The notes beneath the pieces are model-generated. The model was not told the origin of the DNA. It worked only from the letters and a program-made list of their open reading frames with translations, and did not search any database. This document shows, in pieces, positions 1 through 7,138 of a stretch of 14,332 bases of DNA. Source of the stretch: RBG-16-66-20 sp049651845 (GTDB lineage: Bacteria; Pseudomonadota; Gammaproteobacteria; Burkholderiales; SG8-39); contig JBASCW010000181.1 in NCBI GenBank assembly GCA_049651845.1, positions 1 through 14,332 of the forward strand. The letters run 5' to 3'. The position numbers were made by a program, and so were the translations under genes. Position 1 is the first letter of the stretch. Every line of letters begins with the position of its first letter.

Positions 1-138
1 CGGAGTGCAGAATCGATCGCGCTAACCACTCGCCCGATCAAACCTCGCTCTCAAAACCTGATGTTGCAGCGGCGCTACATGCCGCCTCGATCGGAGAAAA
101 GACCGCGAACTGTGGAAGTTGGGCTAGGGGGCGGCGCT
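1..138. other. Non-coding left flank, no gene recognised
   Basis: This segment lies downstream of the malic enzyme stop codon. I see no convincing coding frame of its own. On the minus strand a short GC-rich inverted repeat (GCGGC/GCCGC around positions 69-86) could form a small hairpin, but no T-run follows it, so it is not a clear intrinsic terminator. The operon may end by a factor-dependent mechanism or beyond the window edge. Confidence 0.4.
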
Positions 139-1779
139 CTACGCGTAGCGCGGATAGCGCGGGTCGTACATCTGCGCGCGCACGTCGGCGAGCACGTTCT
201 TCGGCCTGCGCTTGGACGTGAGGCCGCGCGCGTAGGCCACTTCCGCGACCGCCGCGGCGATGCGTGCCGAGACGGTGCGCACCTCGGCGAGCGGCGGATA
301 CAGGCTGCCCTGGTCGAGGTCCGCCTGCGTGGTCTGGTCGGCGAGCGACCGGGCGGCCGCGAGGAACATCTCGTCGGTCACGCGGCGCGCCTTGCTCGCG
401 ATCACGCCCAGGCCGACGCCCGGGAAGATGTACGAGTTGTTGCCCTGGCGCGGCACGAAGACGCGGCCGTCGAGGGTCACCGGGTCGAACGGGCTGCCGC
501 AGGCGAACAGGGCGCGGCCCTGCGACCAGCGGTAGGCCTGCTCGGCGGTGCACTCCGACTTCGAGGTCGGGTTCGACAGCGCGAACACGATCGGCCGCGG
601 GTTGGCGAGCGTCATCGCCTCCACCACCGCCTGCGTGAAGGTGCCGCCTACGGCGGCCACACCGACGATCGCGGTGGGCTTGAGCGCATCCACCGCGCCG
701 ACGAAATCGGAGACGCGCGGCCCCTCGTGCGCGTAGTGGCGCTTGTGCTCAACGAGGCCGGTCCGGCTCGCGACCACCAGGCCCTTCGAGTCGAACAGCC
801 AGCAGCGCCGGCGCGCATCCTCGGCGGCGATGCCCTCCTGCCCGAGCGCCGAGACCACGAGGTCGCAGATGCCCGTCGCCGCTTCGCCCGCGCCCAGGCA
901 CAGGATGCGCTGGTCCTTGAGCGCCGAGCCGGTCTTGCGCAGCGCCGAGTACAGCCCCGCGAGCACCACCGCCGCGGTGCCCTGGATGTCGTCGTTGAAA
1001 GTGCAGACGCGGTCGCGGTAGCGCTGCAGCAGCCGGAAGGCGTTGGTGTTGGCGAAATCCTCGAACTGGATCAGCGCCCCGGGGAACACTTTCTGCACCG
1101 CGAACACGAACTCGTCGAGCAGCTCGTCGTAGGCGCGGCCGCGCAGCCGCTTCTGCTTCAGGCCGATGTAGAACGGATCCTTGCGCAGCGTCTCGTTGTC
1201 GGTGCCGACGTCGAGCACCACCGGCAGGCAGCGGCGCGGGTCGACGCCCGCGCAGCCGGCGTACAGCGAGAGCTTGCCGACCGGGATGCCCATGCCGTTG
1301 GCGCCCAGGTCGCCCAGGCCCAGGATGCGCTCGCCGTCGGTGACCACGATGATGGCGACGTCGCGCTCGGGCCAGTTGCGCAGCACCTTGGCGATCTGGC
1401 CGCGGTCGTTGGCGCCGATGAACATGCCGCGCGGCCGCTGGTAGATGTAGCCGAAGCGCTGGCAGGCGAGGCCCACGGTCGGCGTGTAGATGAGCGGCAT
1501 GATCTCGTCCGGGTTATCGGCGATCACGCGGAAGAACAGCGCCTCGTTGCGGTCGTGCAGCGCATTCAGGTCGATGAACTTCTCGAGCGCGTCTGGCAGC
1601 GCACGCAGGTGCGCAAGGAAGCGCTCGGCCTGCTCTTCCTGGCTGTGCACGCGCGGCGGCAGCAGGCCGCGCAGGCCGAGCCGCGTGCGCTCCTTCTCGG
1701 TGAACGCGGTGCCCTTGTTGAGGAGCGGGTTGCGCAGCACGTGGATGCCGCGCGCCGCCAGCGGCGTGCTCTTGGTCAT
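139..1779 (-). CDS. maeA: NAD-dependent malic enzyme (oxaloacetate-decarboxylating)
   Basis: Predicted 546-aa cytoplasmic malic enzyme converting malate + NAD(P)+ to pyruvate + CO2 + NAD(P)H, reversible under high CO2. The full family architecture is visible: YTPTVGLACQRF near residues 98-109 with the catalytic Tyr, RILGLGDLGANGMG at 151-164 followed by the conserved Lys169, metal-binding FED at 239-241, NDDIQGT at 262-268, the Rossmann GAGEAATG at 296-303 and LSNPTSKSE at 401-409. The length matches the single-domain MaeA/SfcA type rather than the MaeB type with a phosphotransacetylase tail. I chose the ATG at 1779 because GGAGG lies just upstream and the frame further upstream is only the shadow of the preceding gene. 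The start overlaps the upstream TGA by four bases (ATGA), indicating translational coupling. Cofactor preference (NAD over NADP) is a family-based guess. Position as the last gene of the por operon suggests it supplies or drains pyruvate for the oxidoreductase. Confidence 0.93.
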   Translation of the reverse strand: MTKSTPLAARGIHVLRNPLLNKGTAFTEKERTRLGLRGLLPPRVHSQEEQAERFLAHLRALPDALEKFIDLNALHDRNEALFFRVIADNPDEIMPLIYTPTVGLACQRFGYIYQRPRGMFIGANDRGQIAKVLRNWPERDVAIIVVTDGERILGLGDLGANGMGIPVGKLSLYAGCAGVDPRRCLPVVLDVGTDNETLRKDPFYIGLKQKRLRGRAYDELLDEFVFAVQKVFPGALIQFEDFANTNAFRLLQRYRDRVCTFNDDIQGTAAVVLAGLYSALRKTGSALKDQRILCLGAGEAATGICDLVVSALGQEGIAAEDARRRCWLFDSKGLVVASRTGLVEHKRHYAHEGPRVSDFVGAVDALKPTAIVGVAAVGGTFTQAVVEAMTLANPRPIVFALSNPTSKSECTAEQAYRWSQGRALFACGSPFDPVTLDGRVFVPRQGNNSYIFPGVGLGVIASKARRVTDEMFLAAARSLADQTTQADLDQGSLYPPLAEVRTVSARIAAAVAEVAYARGLTSKRRPKNVLADVRAQMYDPRYPRYA

Positions 1780-3401
1780 ATTTCCTCCGCAACCATCCTG
1801 ATCGCCCCGCAGGGGCACTCGGCGACGCACAGCCCGCAGCCCTTGCAGTAGTCGTAGTTGAACTGGAAGCGCTTGCCGGGGCCCAGCTTGATCACCGCGT
1901 TGTCCGGGCACACGCCGTAGCAGTTGTCGCACTCGAAGCAGTTGCCGCAGGACAGGCACCTGCGCGCCTCGTAGAGCGCGTTGGACTCGTCCAAGCCGTT
2001 CACCACCTCGTCGAAGGTGGACTGGCGGCGCACCAGATCGAGCACCGGCCGCACGCTCTTGGGCGCGTCCGAGTAGTACCAGGGATTCAGCTTGTCGAAG
2101 GTCGCCGGCTCATGGTCCTTTTCTTTCGTGTAAACCCTGTTTCTCAGCCATGCATCGATATGCCGGGCCGCCTTCTTGCCGTGGCCGACGGCGACCGTCA
2201 CCGTGCGCTCGGCGGGCACCATGTCGCCGCCGGCGAAGATGCCCGCGTGCCCGGTCATCATGTTCGCGCCGACCTGCACCATGCCGTCCTTGACCTCGAG
2301 TCCCGGCACGCCCTCCAGCAGCGACAGGTCCACGTCCTGCCCGAGCGCGAGCACCACCGCGTCGGCGGCCAGCGTTTCGAGCTCGCCCGTGGGCTGCGGG
2401 AAGCCGCTCGCGTCGAGCGCCATCTTCTCCACCGTGATCGAACCTTCGGAGGCCTGCTTGATCGTCGACAGCCACTTGATCAGCACGCCTTCCTGCAGCG
2501 CCTCCTCCACCTCGAAGTCGTGCGCCGGCATCTTCTCGCGCGTGCGGCGGTAGACGATCACCGCTTCGTCGGCGCCCAGGCGCTTGGCGGTGCGCGCGAC
2601 GTCGATCGCGGTGTTGCCGCCGCCGTAGACCACCACGCGGCGGCCGAGCAGCGGCGCCTGCTCGCCTTCCATCGAGCGCAGCACCGAGAGCGCGTCGAGG
2701 ACCCTGGCCGCACTGCCGGCCGGGATGTAGGCGCGCTTGGCGATATGCGCGCCGACCGCGAGGAACGCCGCGTCGAAGCGACCGAGTTGCATCGCCTCCT
2801 TGATGGAATTTATTTTTGCTTTCAACTTCAAGACCACACCCAGATCGAGAATGCGCTTCACTTCGGCGTCGAGCACGCCCCGGGGGAGGCGGTACTTCGG
2901 GATGCCGAAGCGCATCATGCCGCCCGCGAGCGGGCCGGCCTCGTGGATCTCCACGGCGTGCCCCAATCGCGCCAGGTGATAGGCGGCCGAGAGCCCGGAG
3001 GGGCCGGCGCCTACGACGAGAATTCTCTTTCCAGTGGAAGAATCGGGAAGCGCGAACCGCCACCCCCTGCGGATCGCCTCGTCGCCGAGAAAGCGCTCGA
3101 CCGAGTTGATGCCGACGGCGCTGTCGAGATTCGCGCGGTTGCAGGAGCCCTCGCAGGGGTGGTAGCAGACGCGGCCCATCACCGCGGGCAGCGGGTTGTC
3201 CTCGGTGAGCAGTCGCCAGGCTGCCTCGTAGTCGCCCGATTCGGCGTGGAACAACCAGCCCTGGATGTTCTCGCCCGCGGGGCAGGCGCCGTTGCAGGGC
3301 GGCAGGCGGTCCACGTACTCCGGGCGCAGCGTGCGCCAGGTGCCGGTGTGGTTGGCGAGGCTCGAGCCCGGGTCGAGCGTGATGGCGAACGGCTTACGCA
3401 T
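1776..3401 (-). CDS. GltD-like FAD/NAD(P)-binding oxidoreductase fused to a 2[4Fe-4S] ferredoxin domain (Por-associated)
   Basis: A 541-aa electron-transfer protein. The N-terminus carries the GltD-type Fe-S cysteines C36, C40, C79, C83 and C87. A FAD-binding GAGPSG lies at 131-136, an NAD(P)H-binding YGGGNTAIDVAR at 259-270, and a second FAD contact GIFAGGD at 387-393. The C-terminal 60 residues form a ferredoxin domain with two CxxCxxCxxxCP motifs (C488/491/494/498 and C519/522/525/529) plus extra cysteines C482, C485 and C531. The por operon has no separate delta (PorD) ferredoxin subunit, so this domain probably replaces it and passes electrons between the Por core and NAD(P)(H), as PadH/PadF do in the phenylglyoxylate:NAD+ oxidoreductase of Azoarcus. 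The start is three bases after porB, and the stop overlaps the malic enzyme start. Annotation by similarity alone could mislabel it a glutamate synthase small chain; no gltB-like large subunit is nearby. Several short AT-rich rare-codon patches interrupt the GC-rich gene. Confidence 0.88.
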   Translation of the reverse strand: MRKPFAITLDPGSSLANHTGTWRTLRPEYVDRLPPCNGACPAGENIQGWLFHAESGDYEAAWRLLTEDNPLPAVMGRVCYHPCEGSCNRANLDSAVGINSVERFLGDEAIRRGWRFALPDSSTGKRILVVGAGPSGLSAAYHLARLGHAVEIHEAGPLAGGMMRFGIPKYRLPRGVLDAEVKRILDLGVVLKLKAKINSIKEAMQLGRFDAAFLAVGAHIAKRAYIPAGSAARVLDALSVLRSMEGEQAPLLGRRVVVYGGGNTAIDVARTAKRLGADEAVIVYRRTREKMPAHDFEVEEALQEGVLIKWLSTIKQASEGSITVEKMALDASGFPQPTGELETLAADAVVLALGQDVDLSLLEGVPGLEVKDGMVQVGANMMTGHAGIFAGGDMVPAERTVTVAVGHGKKAARHIDAWLRNRVYTKEKDHEPATFDKLNPWYYSDAPKSVRPVLDLVRRQSTFDEVVNGLDESNALYEARRCLSCGNCFECDNCYGVCPDNAVIKLGPGKRFQFNYDYCKGCGLCVAECPCGAIRMVAEEI

Positions 3402-3404
3402 GGC

Positions 3405-4397
3405 TCATGCGTCCACGAGCCCGTAGCGGCGGATATTGCGCTCTGCGATCGCCTGGATGCGCGCGATGACGTCTGCTTTCAGTTCCGGAGAGAAAAGATG
3501 TCCGAAGCGGCGCTGAGGCTTCAGGTACTCGCTTACCGGCAGCTTGCGGCGGATCTTAGAGACCGCGGTGACTTCGCCGTCCACCGCCTCGAACACCGGG
3601 AACAGCCCCGTCTCCTTGGCGAGCCGCGCGATCCGGATGGTCTGGTCCGATGCGTGCCCCCAGCCGAGCGGGCAGGGCACGAAGATGTGGATGTAGCGCG
3701 CGCCGCGGAACTCCATCGCGCGGCGCACCTTCGCCTCGAGGTCGCGCAGCTCCGCGACGGTCGCGGTGGCGACGTACGGGATGCCGTGCGCGATCGCGAT
3801 CCGGGGCAGATCCTTGCCCTGGCCGAACACGTTGCCGGGCTCCGCGCCCACCGCCATCGTGGTCGCCGTGCGCGCGGCGGGCGGCGTCGCCGACGAGCGC
3901 TGCACGCCGGTGTTCATGTAGGCCTCGTTGTCGTAGCAGATGTAAAGCACGTCGTCGTTGCGCTCGAACATCCCCGACAGGCAGCCGAAGCCGATGTCGG
4001 TGGTGCCGCCGTCGCCGCCCTGCGCGACAACGCGCACATGCTTTTTGTTTTTTACTCTTAAAGCAGCTGTTATCCCTGTCGCAACGGCTGCGGTGTTGCC
4101 GAACAGCGAATGGATCCAGGGGATCTGCCACGAGGTCTCGGGGTAGGGCGTGGAGAATACTTCCAGGCAGCCGGTGGCGTTGGCGGCGATGAGCTGGCGC
4201 TGCGTCGCCTCCATCGCCGCGTCGATCGCGTAGCGCGCGCCGAGCGCCTCGCCGCAGCCCTGGCAGGCGCGGTGCCCGGAATTGAGCGAGTTGGTGCGGC
4301 GCAGGTTGGCCTGCACCGAGCGCTCCTCGGGCGCGAGCAGGCGGTTGCCCACCGTGAAGGTGCCCGTCTGGTAGAACTTGACCGGCTGGAAAGACAT
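3405..4397 (-). CDS. porB: Pyruvate:ferredoxin (2-oxoacid) oxidoreductase beta subunit
   Basis: A 330-aa beta subunit that binds thiamine diphosphate and the proximal [4Fe-4S] cluster. Cluster-type cysteines are C45 and C48 (CQGC), C77 and C242. The thiamine diphosphate motif begins at GDGGTTD (128-134) and runs to the conserved DNEAYMNTG (156-164). The SWQIPWIHS stretch at 89-97 and IHIFVPCPLGW around 236-246 are typical of PorB. The ATG at 4397 lies 9 bases after the porA stop, and the gene ends 3 bases before the GltD-like gene, so all belong to one transcript. Together with PorA and PorG it should form the catalytic core interconverting pyruvate + CoA with acetyl-CoA + CO2. Another 2-oxoacid is possible. 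A run of codons rare for this GC-rich window (ATA, TTA, AGA, GTA, AAA) occupies 4038-4078. Confidence 0.9.
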   Translation of the reverse strand: MSFQPVKFYQTGTFTVGNRLLAPEERSVQANLRRTNSLNSGHRACQGCGEALGARYAIDAAMEATQRQLIAANATGCLEVFSTPYPETSWQIPWIHSLFGNTAAVATGITAALRVKNKKHVRVVAQGGDGGTTDIGFGCLSGMFERNDDVLYICYDNEAYMNTGVQRSSATPPAARTATTMAVGAEPGNVFGQGKDLPRIAIAHGIPYVATATVAELRDLEAKVRRAMEFRGARYIHIFVPCPLGWGHASDQTIRIARLAKETGLFPVFEAVDGEVTAVSKIRRKLPVSEYLKPQRRFGHLFSPELKADVIARIQAIAERNIRRYGLVDA

Positions 4398-4406
4398 GGC
4401 CTGGCT

Positions 4407-5660
4407 TCAGCCCGGGCGCGCGGCGACCACGCCGAGGTCGCGCAGGATGTTCTCGGCGATCGGCCCCGAGCGGCGCTGCTCGCGCTCGCGCGCGAGCGCG
4501 CGCTCCACGAGCGCCCGGTCGAGGTCGAGGAAGCTGAGGGGCTCGAGGCGCCCGTTGCGCGCGTCGCCGAGCATGCGCGCGAGCGAGGCGCGCGTAATAG
4601 AGCGGCCGCCGAGGCCGGCGATGACCGCATGCACGGCGTCGGGGCTTCCGGCGAACGAGGTGCCCACGTTCGAGGAGACGATGCCTCCCAGCCCCACCGC
4701 GAGGCTCTTCTCGAGCACCACCACGCGCTTCGCGCCCTGCAAGGCGGCGCGCACCGCGGCCAGGGGCCAGGGGCGGAAGCAGGTGATGCCGAGCACGCCG
4801 ATCTTCGCGCCATCGCGCCTGAGCTCGTCCACGGTGTCCTTGATCGTGCCGAGCACCGAGCCCAGCGCCACCACGATCGTGTCCGCGTCCTCGGTGCGGT
4901 AGCGGTGCAGCAGGCCGCCGCTGTCGCGCCCGAAGGCGGCGCTGAACTCGTCTGCCCAGCCCGGGATCAGCTCGAGGGCCTTCATCTGCTTGGCATGCGC
5001 GAGGTAGCGCACCTCGGTGAAGGCTTCCGGCCCGACCATGGCGCCGATGGAGACCGGCTCCGAAGGATCCAGGATTTGTCTAGGAGAAAAAGAAGGGAGA
5101 TAGGCGTCGACCTGCTGCTGCGAGGGCACGTCCACGCGCTCGTAGGCGTGCGTGAGGATGAAGCCGTCCATGCACACCATCACCGGCAGCGACAGCTCCT
5201 CGCCCAGGCGGAACGCCTGGATGTGCAGGTCGAGCGCTTCCTGGTTGTTCTCGGCGAACAGCTGGATCCAGCCGCAGTCGCGCTGGCTCATGGCGTCGGT
5301 GTGGTCGTTCCAGATGTTGATCGGCGCGCCGATCGCGCGGTTGGCCACCGTCATCACGATCGGCAGGCCGAGGCCCGAGGCGTTGAACACCGCCTCGGCC
5401 ATGTACAGCAGGCCCTGGCTCGCGGTCGCGGTATAGGCGCGCGCGCCGGCGGCCGAGGCGCCGATCGCCACCGACATCGCGGCGAACTCCGACTCGACGT
5501 TGATGAACTCGCACTTCTGCAGCGCACCCGACTTCACCAGCCCGCCCAGGCCCTCGACGATGTGCGTCTGCGGCGAGATCGGGTAGGCGCAGATCACCTC
5601 GGGCCGGCACAGCGCCACGGCTTCGGCGACCGCGTGCGAGCCCTCGATCTGCTTAAGCAT
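4407..5660 (-). CDS. porA: Pyruvate:ferredoxin (2-oxoacid) oxidoreductase alpha subunit
   Basis: A 417-aa alpha subunit. It shows the family signature in order: AYPISPQTHIVE near residues 25-36, VESEFAAMS around 55-63, ATASQGLLYMAE around 79-90, then NRAIGAPINIWNDHTDAM with QRDCGWIQ shortly after, and MVCMDGFILTHAYE. These match PorA of pyruvate oxidoreductases better than KorA of 2-oxoglutarate enzymes, which supports pyruvate as the substrate. The start ATG at 5660 lies inside the end of porG (8-base overlap), so translation is coupled. There is no C-terminal ferredoxin fusion of the one-polypeptide NifJ type; this is the multi-subunit form. A low-GC codon patch (TCT, TTT, CCT, AGA) occurs near 5070-5100. 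Confidence 0.9.
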   Translation of the reverse strand: MLKQIEGSHAVAEAVALCRPEVICAYPISPQTHIVEGLGGLVKSGALQKCEFINVESEFAAMSVAIGASAAGARAYTATASQGLLYMAEAVFNASGLGLPIVMTVANRAIGAPINIWNDHTDAMSQRDCGWIQLFAENNQEALDLHIQAFRLGEELSLPVMVCMDGFILTHAYERVDVPSQQQVDAYLPSFSPRQILDPSEPVSIGAMVGPEAFTEVRYLAHAKQMKALELIPGWADEFSAAFGRDSGGLLHRYRTEDADTIVVALGSVLGTIKDTVDELRRDGAKIGVLGITCFRPWPLAAVRAALQGAKRVVVLEKSLAVGLGGIVSSNVGTSFAGSPDAVHAVIAGLGGRSITRASLARMLGDARNGRLEPLSFLDLDRALVERALAREREQRRSGPIAENILRDLGVVAARPG

Positions 5661-6225
5661 GCGCGTCCTCGGCCATCTCGCGCCGCACGTAGTCGTGGGC
5701 GGCCGCCGCGGCGGCGACGTTGCCTTCGGCGACGGCGCCCGAGAACTTCTCGCGGATCGCCGCCGCGACCGCGTCGATCGAAATCAGCCCGGCGATCGCG
5801 GCGAAGCCGCCCAGCAGCGCCGCGTTCGGCAGCGGCCGGCCGACGTGCTTGAGCGCGAGTTCCGTGGCCGGAACCGCGAGAAACCTGAATTTCTGGGCCA
5901 TTTCCTTCAAGCCCAGATCATGAAGATCGCGCGTGGTGTTGATCAGGACGCAGCCCGTGCCCGCAAGGCCCGCGAACAGGTCCACCTGGTGCAGCAGCGT
6001 GGGGTCCTGAATGATGAGCGCGTCGGGCTCGAGCACCGGCTCGCGCAGGCGGATTTCGCGGTCGTCCATGCGGCAGAACGCGACTACCGGAGCGCCGGTG
6101 CGCTCGGAGCCGAAGCTCGGGAACGCCTGCGCGTGGCGGCCTTCGCGGAACGCGGCGATCGAGAGCATCTCGGCCGCCGTTACCACGCCCTGGCCGCCGC
6201 GGCCGTGAATGCGCACCTGGAACAA
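5653..6225 (-). CDS. porG: Pyruvate:ferredoxin (2-oxoacid) oxidoreductase gamma subunit
   Basis: A gamma subunit of about 190 aa with the diagnostic opening FQVRIHGRGGQGVVTAAEML and FGSERTGAPV a little later. It is the structural partner of PorA and PorB. No ATG exists at the 5' end of the frame, only TTG codons at 6264 and 6225. I prefer the TTG at 6225 because it gives the family-typical start (M)FQVRIHGRGGQG and AAGGAGG lies 11 bases upstream (6237-6243). The promoter geometry set by the FNR box at 6277-6290 also places transcription start near 6242, downstream of the TTG at 6264. The stop overlaps the porA start by 8 bases. First gene of the five-gene operon. The gene call is firm; the start is moderately sure. 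Confidence 0.85.
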   Translation of the reverse strand: MFQVRIHGRGGQGVVTAAEMLSIAAFREGRHAQAFPSFGSERTGAPVVAFCRMDDREIRLREPVLEPDALIIQDPTLLHQVDLFAGLAGTGCVLINTTRDLHDLGLKEMAQKFRFLAVPATELALKHVGRPLPNAALLGGFAAIAGLISIDAVAAAIREKFSGAVAEGNVAAAAAAHDYVRREMAEDAHA

Positions 6226-6236
6226 TTGCCTCAACG

Positions 6237-6243
6237 CCTCCTT
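6237..6243 (-). promoter_or_regulatory. Ribosome binding site deciding the porG start
   Basis: The minus strand reads AAGGAGG here, a near-perfect Shine-Dalgarno sequence 11 bases before the TTG at 6225. The upstream candidate TTG at 6264 has no such sequence. The spacing is somewhat long, and the site would fall at the very 5' end of the predicted transcript. Confidence 0.5.
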
Positions 6244-6249
6244 GATGGC

Positions 6250-6290
6250 ATTTAAGCGCGGCAACCACTGCGCACTTTGATCAACGTCAA
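6250..6290 (-). promoter_or_regulatory. FNR-type box and -10 element of the por operon
   Basis: On the plus strand positions 6277-6290 read TTGATCAACGTCAA, matching the FNR-family half-sites TTGAT-N4-RTCAA. On the minus strand a weak -10-like TTAAAT lies at 6255-6250, with its centre 31 bases from the box centre. That is the spacing expected for class II activation (box at about -41.5, start near 6242). The site lies between the regulator gene and porG. This is inference from motif and geometry only. Confidence 0.65.
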
Positions 6291-6297
6291 TGGAAGA

Positions 6298-6316
6298 CGC
6301 GCCGTGCTGCGGCGCG
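6298..6316 (-). terminator. GC-rich hairpin after the Crp/Fnr gene, possible terminator
   Basis: CGCGCCG at 6298-6304 pairs with CGGCGCG at 6310-6316 around a 5-base loop, 8 bases past the regulator stop codon. On the minus strand it is followed only by TCTTCC, a weak U-tract, so termination may be partial. Read-through would carry regulator transcripts into the por operon. Confidence 0.4.
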
Positions 6317-6323
6317 CAAAAGG

Positions 6324-7037
6324 TCAGGCGGCGATTTGCGCGAGGCGCGCGCGATCGACGATGGTGATTTCGCGGCGCGAGACGGCGATCACGCCGCGGC
6401 TCGCGAGCTCTCGCAGCAGGCGCGACATCGTCTCCTTGGTCACGCCCAGGCGCGCGGCGACGACGGTTTTGCTCACGGGCAGGTTCACGATCCAGCCGCC
6501 GTTGCCGGCGTGCGGCTCGGCGAGCGAATCGAGGTAGGCGGCCAGGCGCTGCACGCCGTTCTGCTGCACGCTCGACTGCAGTTCGCCCAGCATGTTGAGG
6601 AAGCTCTCGCCGAGCACGCAGGCGACGTTCTGCGCGAACTCGAGGTCCTGCGCCATCAGCAAGCGTATCGGCTGCGGCGGGATCACCGCGACCATGCTCT
6701 CGGCGAGCGCGATCAGGTCGACCGGGCAGGGCCGGTCGAGCAGCACGGTCGCCTCACCGAAGGTGTCGTTGGGTCCGAGGAAACGCAGCACCTTCTCGTC
6801 GCCGCCGCTGCGCCGGAGCGCGAGCTTCGCCGAGCCGTAAGCGACCGCGATCACGCCAGGCAACACCTCGCCCATGCGGTAGAGCACCGTGCCGCGCCGT
6901 ACGCGCTGCGTGCTCGACTGCGTGGCCACGCGCGCCACGTGGCGCGGCTGCACGCCCCGGAAAAGCTGCAGGTTGCCGAGCACGTTCTCGATGAAACGGG
7001 TGTCCTGCCTGCGCGCGCTTGCGGGGTTCGCACTCAT
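6324..7037 (-). CDS. Crp/Fnr-family transcriptional regulator (FNR-type DNA recognition, no Fe-S cysteine cluster)
   Basis: A 237-aa regulator with an N-terminal cyclic-nucleotide-binding-like beta-roll (about residues 20-120), a long dimerisation helix (about 130-160) and a C-terminal winged helix. The recognition helix reads VTKETMSRLLREL (199-211). Its E202, S205 and R206 match the E-x-x-S-R residues with which E. coli FNR contacts TTGAT half-sites, whereas CRP has G where this protein has S205. The only cysteines are C104 and C140, so it lacks the N-terminal [4Fe-4S] ligands of true FNR. It looks more like the DNR/NnrR or other redox/ligand-sensing branches; the signal is unknown. I chose the ATG at 7037. 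In-frame GTG at 7055 (AGGA upstream) and TTG at 7103 are alternatives, the last overlapping an FNR box. It lies between the por and mtr units and is the obvious candidate to act on the four FNR-type boxes nearby. Confidence 0.88.
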   Translation of the reverse strand: MSANPASARRQDTRFIENVLGNLQLFRGVQPRHVARVATQSSTQRVRRGTVLYRMGEVLPGVIAVAYGSAKLALRRSGGDEKVLRFLGPNDTFGEATVLLDRPCPVDLIALAESMVAVIPPQPIRLLMAQDLEFAQNVACVLGESFLNMLGELQSSVQQNGVQRLAAYLDSLAEPHAGNGGWIVNLPVSKTVVAARLGVTKETMSRLLRELASRGVIAVSRREITIVDRARLAQIAA

Positions 7038-7089
7038 GAGGAGCACTTGCTGCACGCAAGCATCCTGCCGGATTGACGCGATGCACAAG

Positions 7090-7103
7090 TTGACGTGGAT
7101 CAA
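7090..7103. promoter_or_regulatory. FNR-type box in the regulator/mtr divergent region
   Basis: TTGACGTGGATCAA fits TTGAY-N4-RTCAA. Its centre is 49 bases upstream of the second box at 7139, so relative to the predicted mtr start it sits near -90. Relative to the divergent regulator gene it sits about -41 from a start near 7055, so it could serve autoregulation, although no good -10 is seen on that side. Confidence 0.55.
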
Positions 7104-7138
7104 CCATGTTGCTTGCGCACCACGCTTATCTGCGGCAT

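Noticed and set aside
1..45. Possible partial tRNA on the minus strand (GAGTGGTTAGCGC resembles a D-arm).
   Set aside because: The segment does not form a proper D-stem and no acceptor or anticodon arm fits; the rest would be outside the window.
1776..3401. Glutamate synthase small subunit (GltD) proper.
   Set aside because: The C-terminal 2[4Fe-4S] ferredoxin fusion and the location between porB and malic enzyme, without gltB, point to a Por-linked role.
61..5852. Very long open frames on the plus strand opposite the por operon and malic enzyme (about 580-650 codons).
   Set aside because: They are rich in Arg, Ala, His and Gly with no motifs, and are the usual antisense reading of GC-rich genes; the minus strand carries clear conserved enzymes.
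7038..7103. A longer regulator starting at the TTG at 7103.
   Set aside because: It would begin inside an FNR-type box, adds residues without homology and lacks a ribosome site; ATG 7037 or GTG 7055 is more likely.
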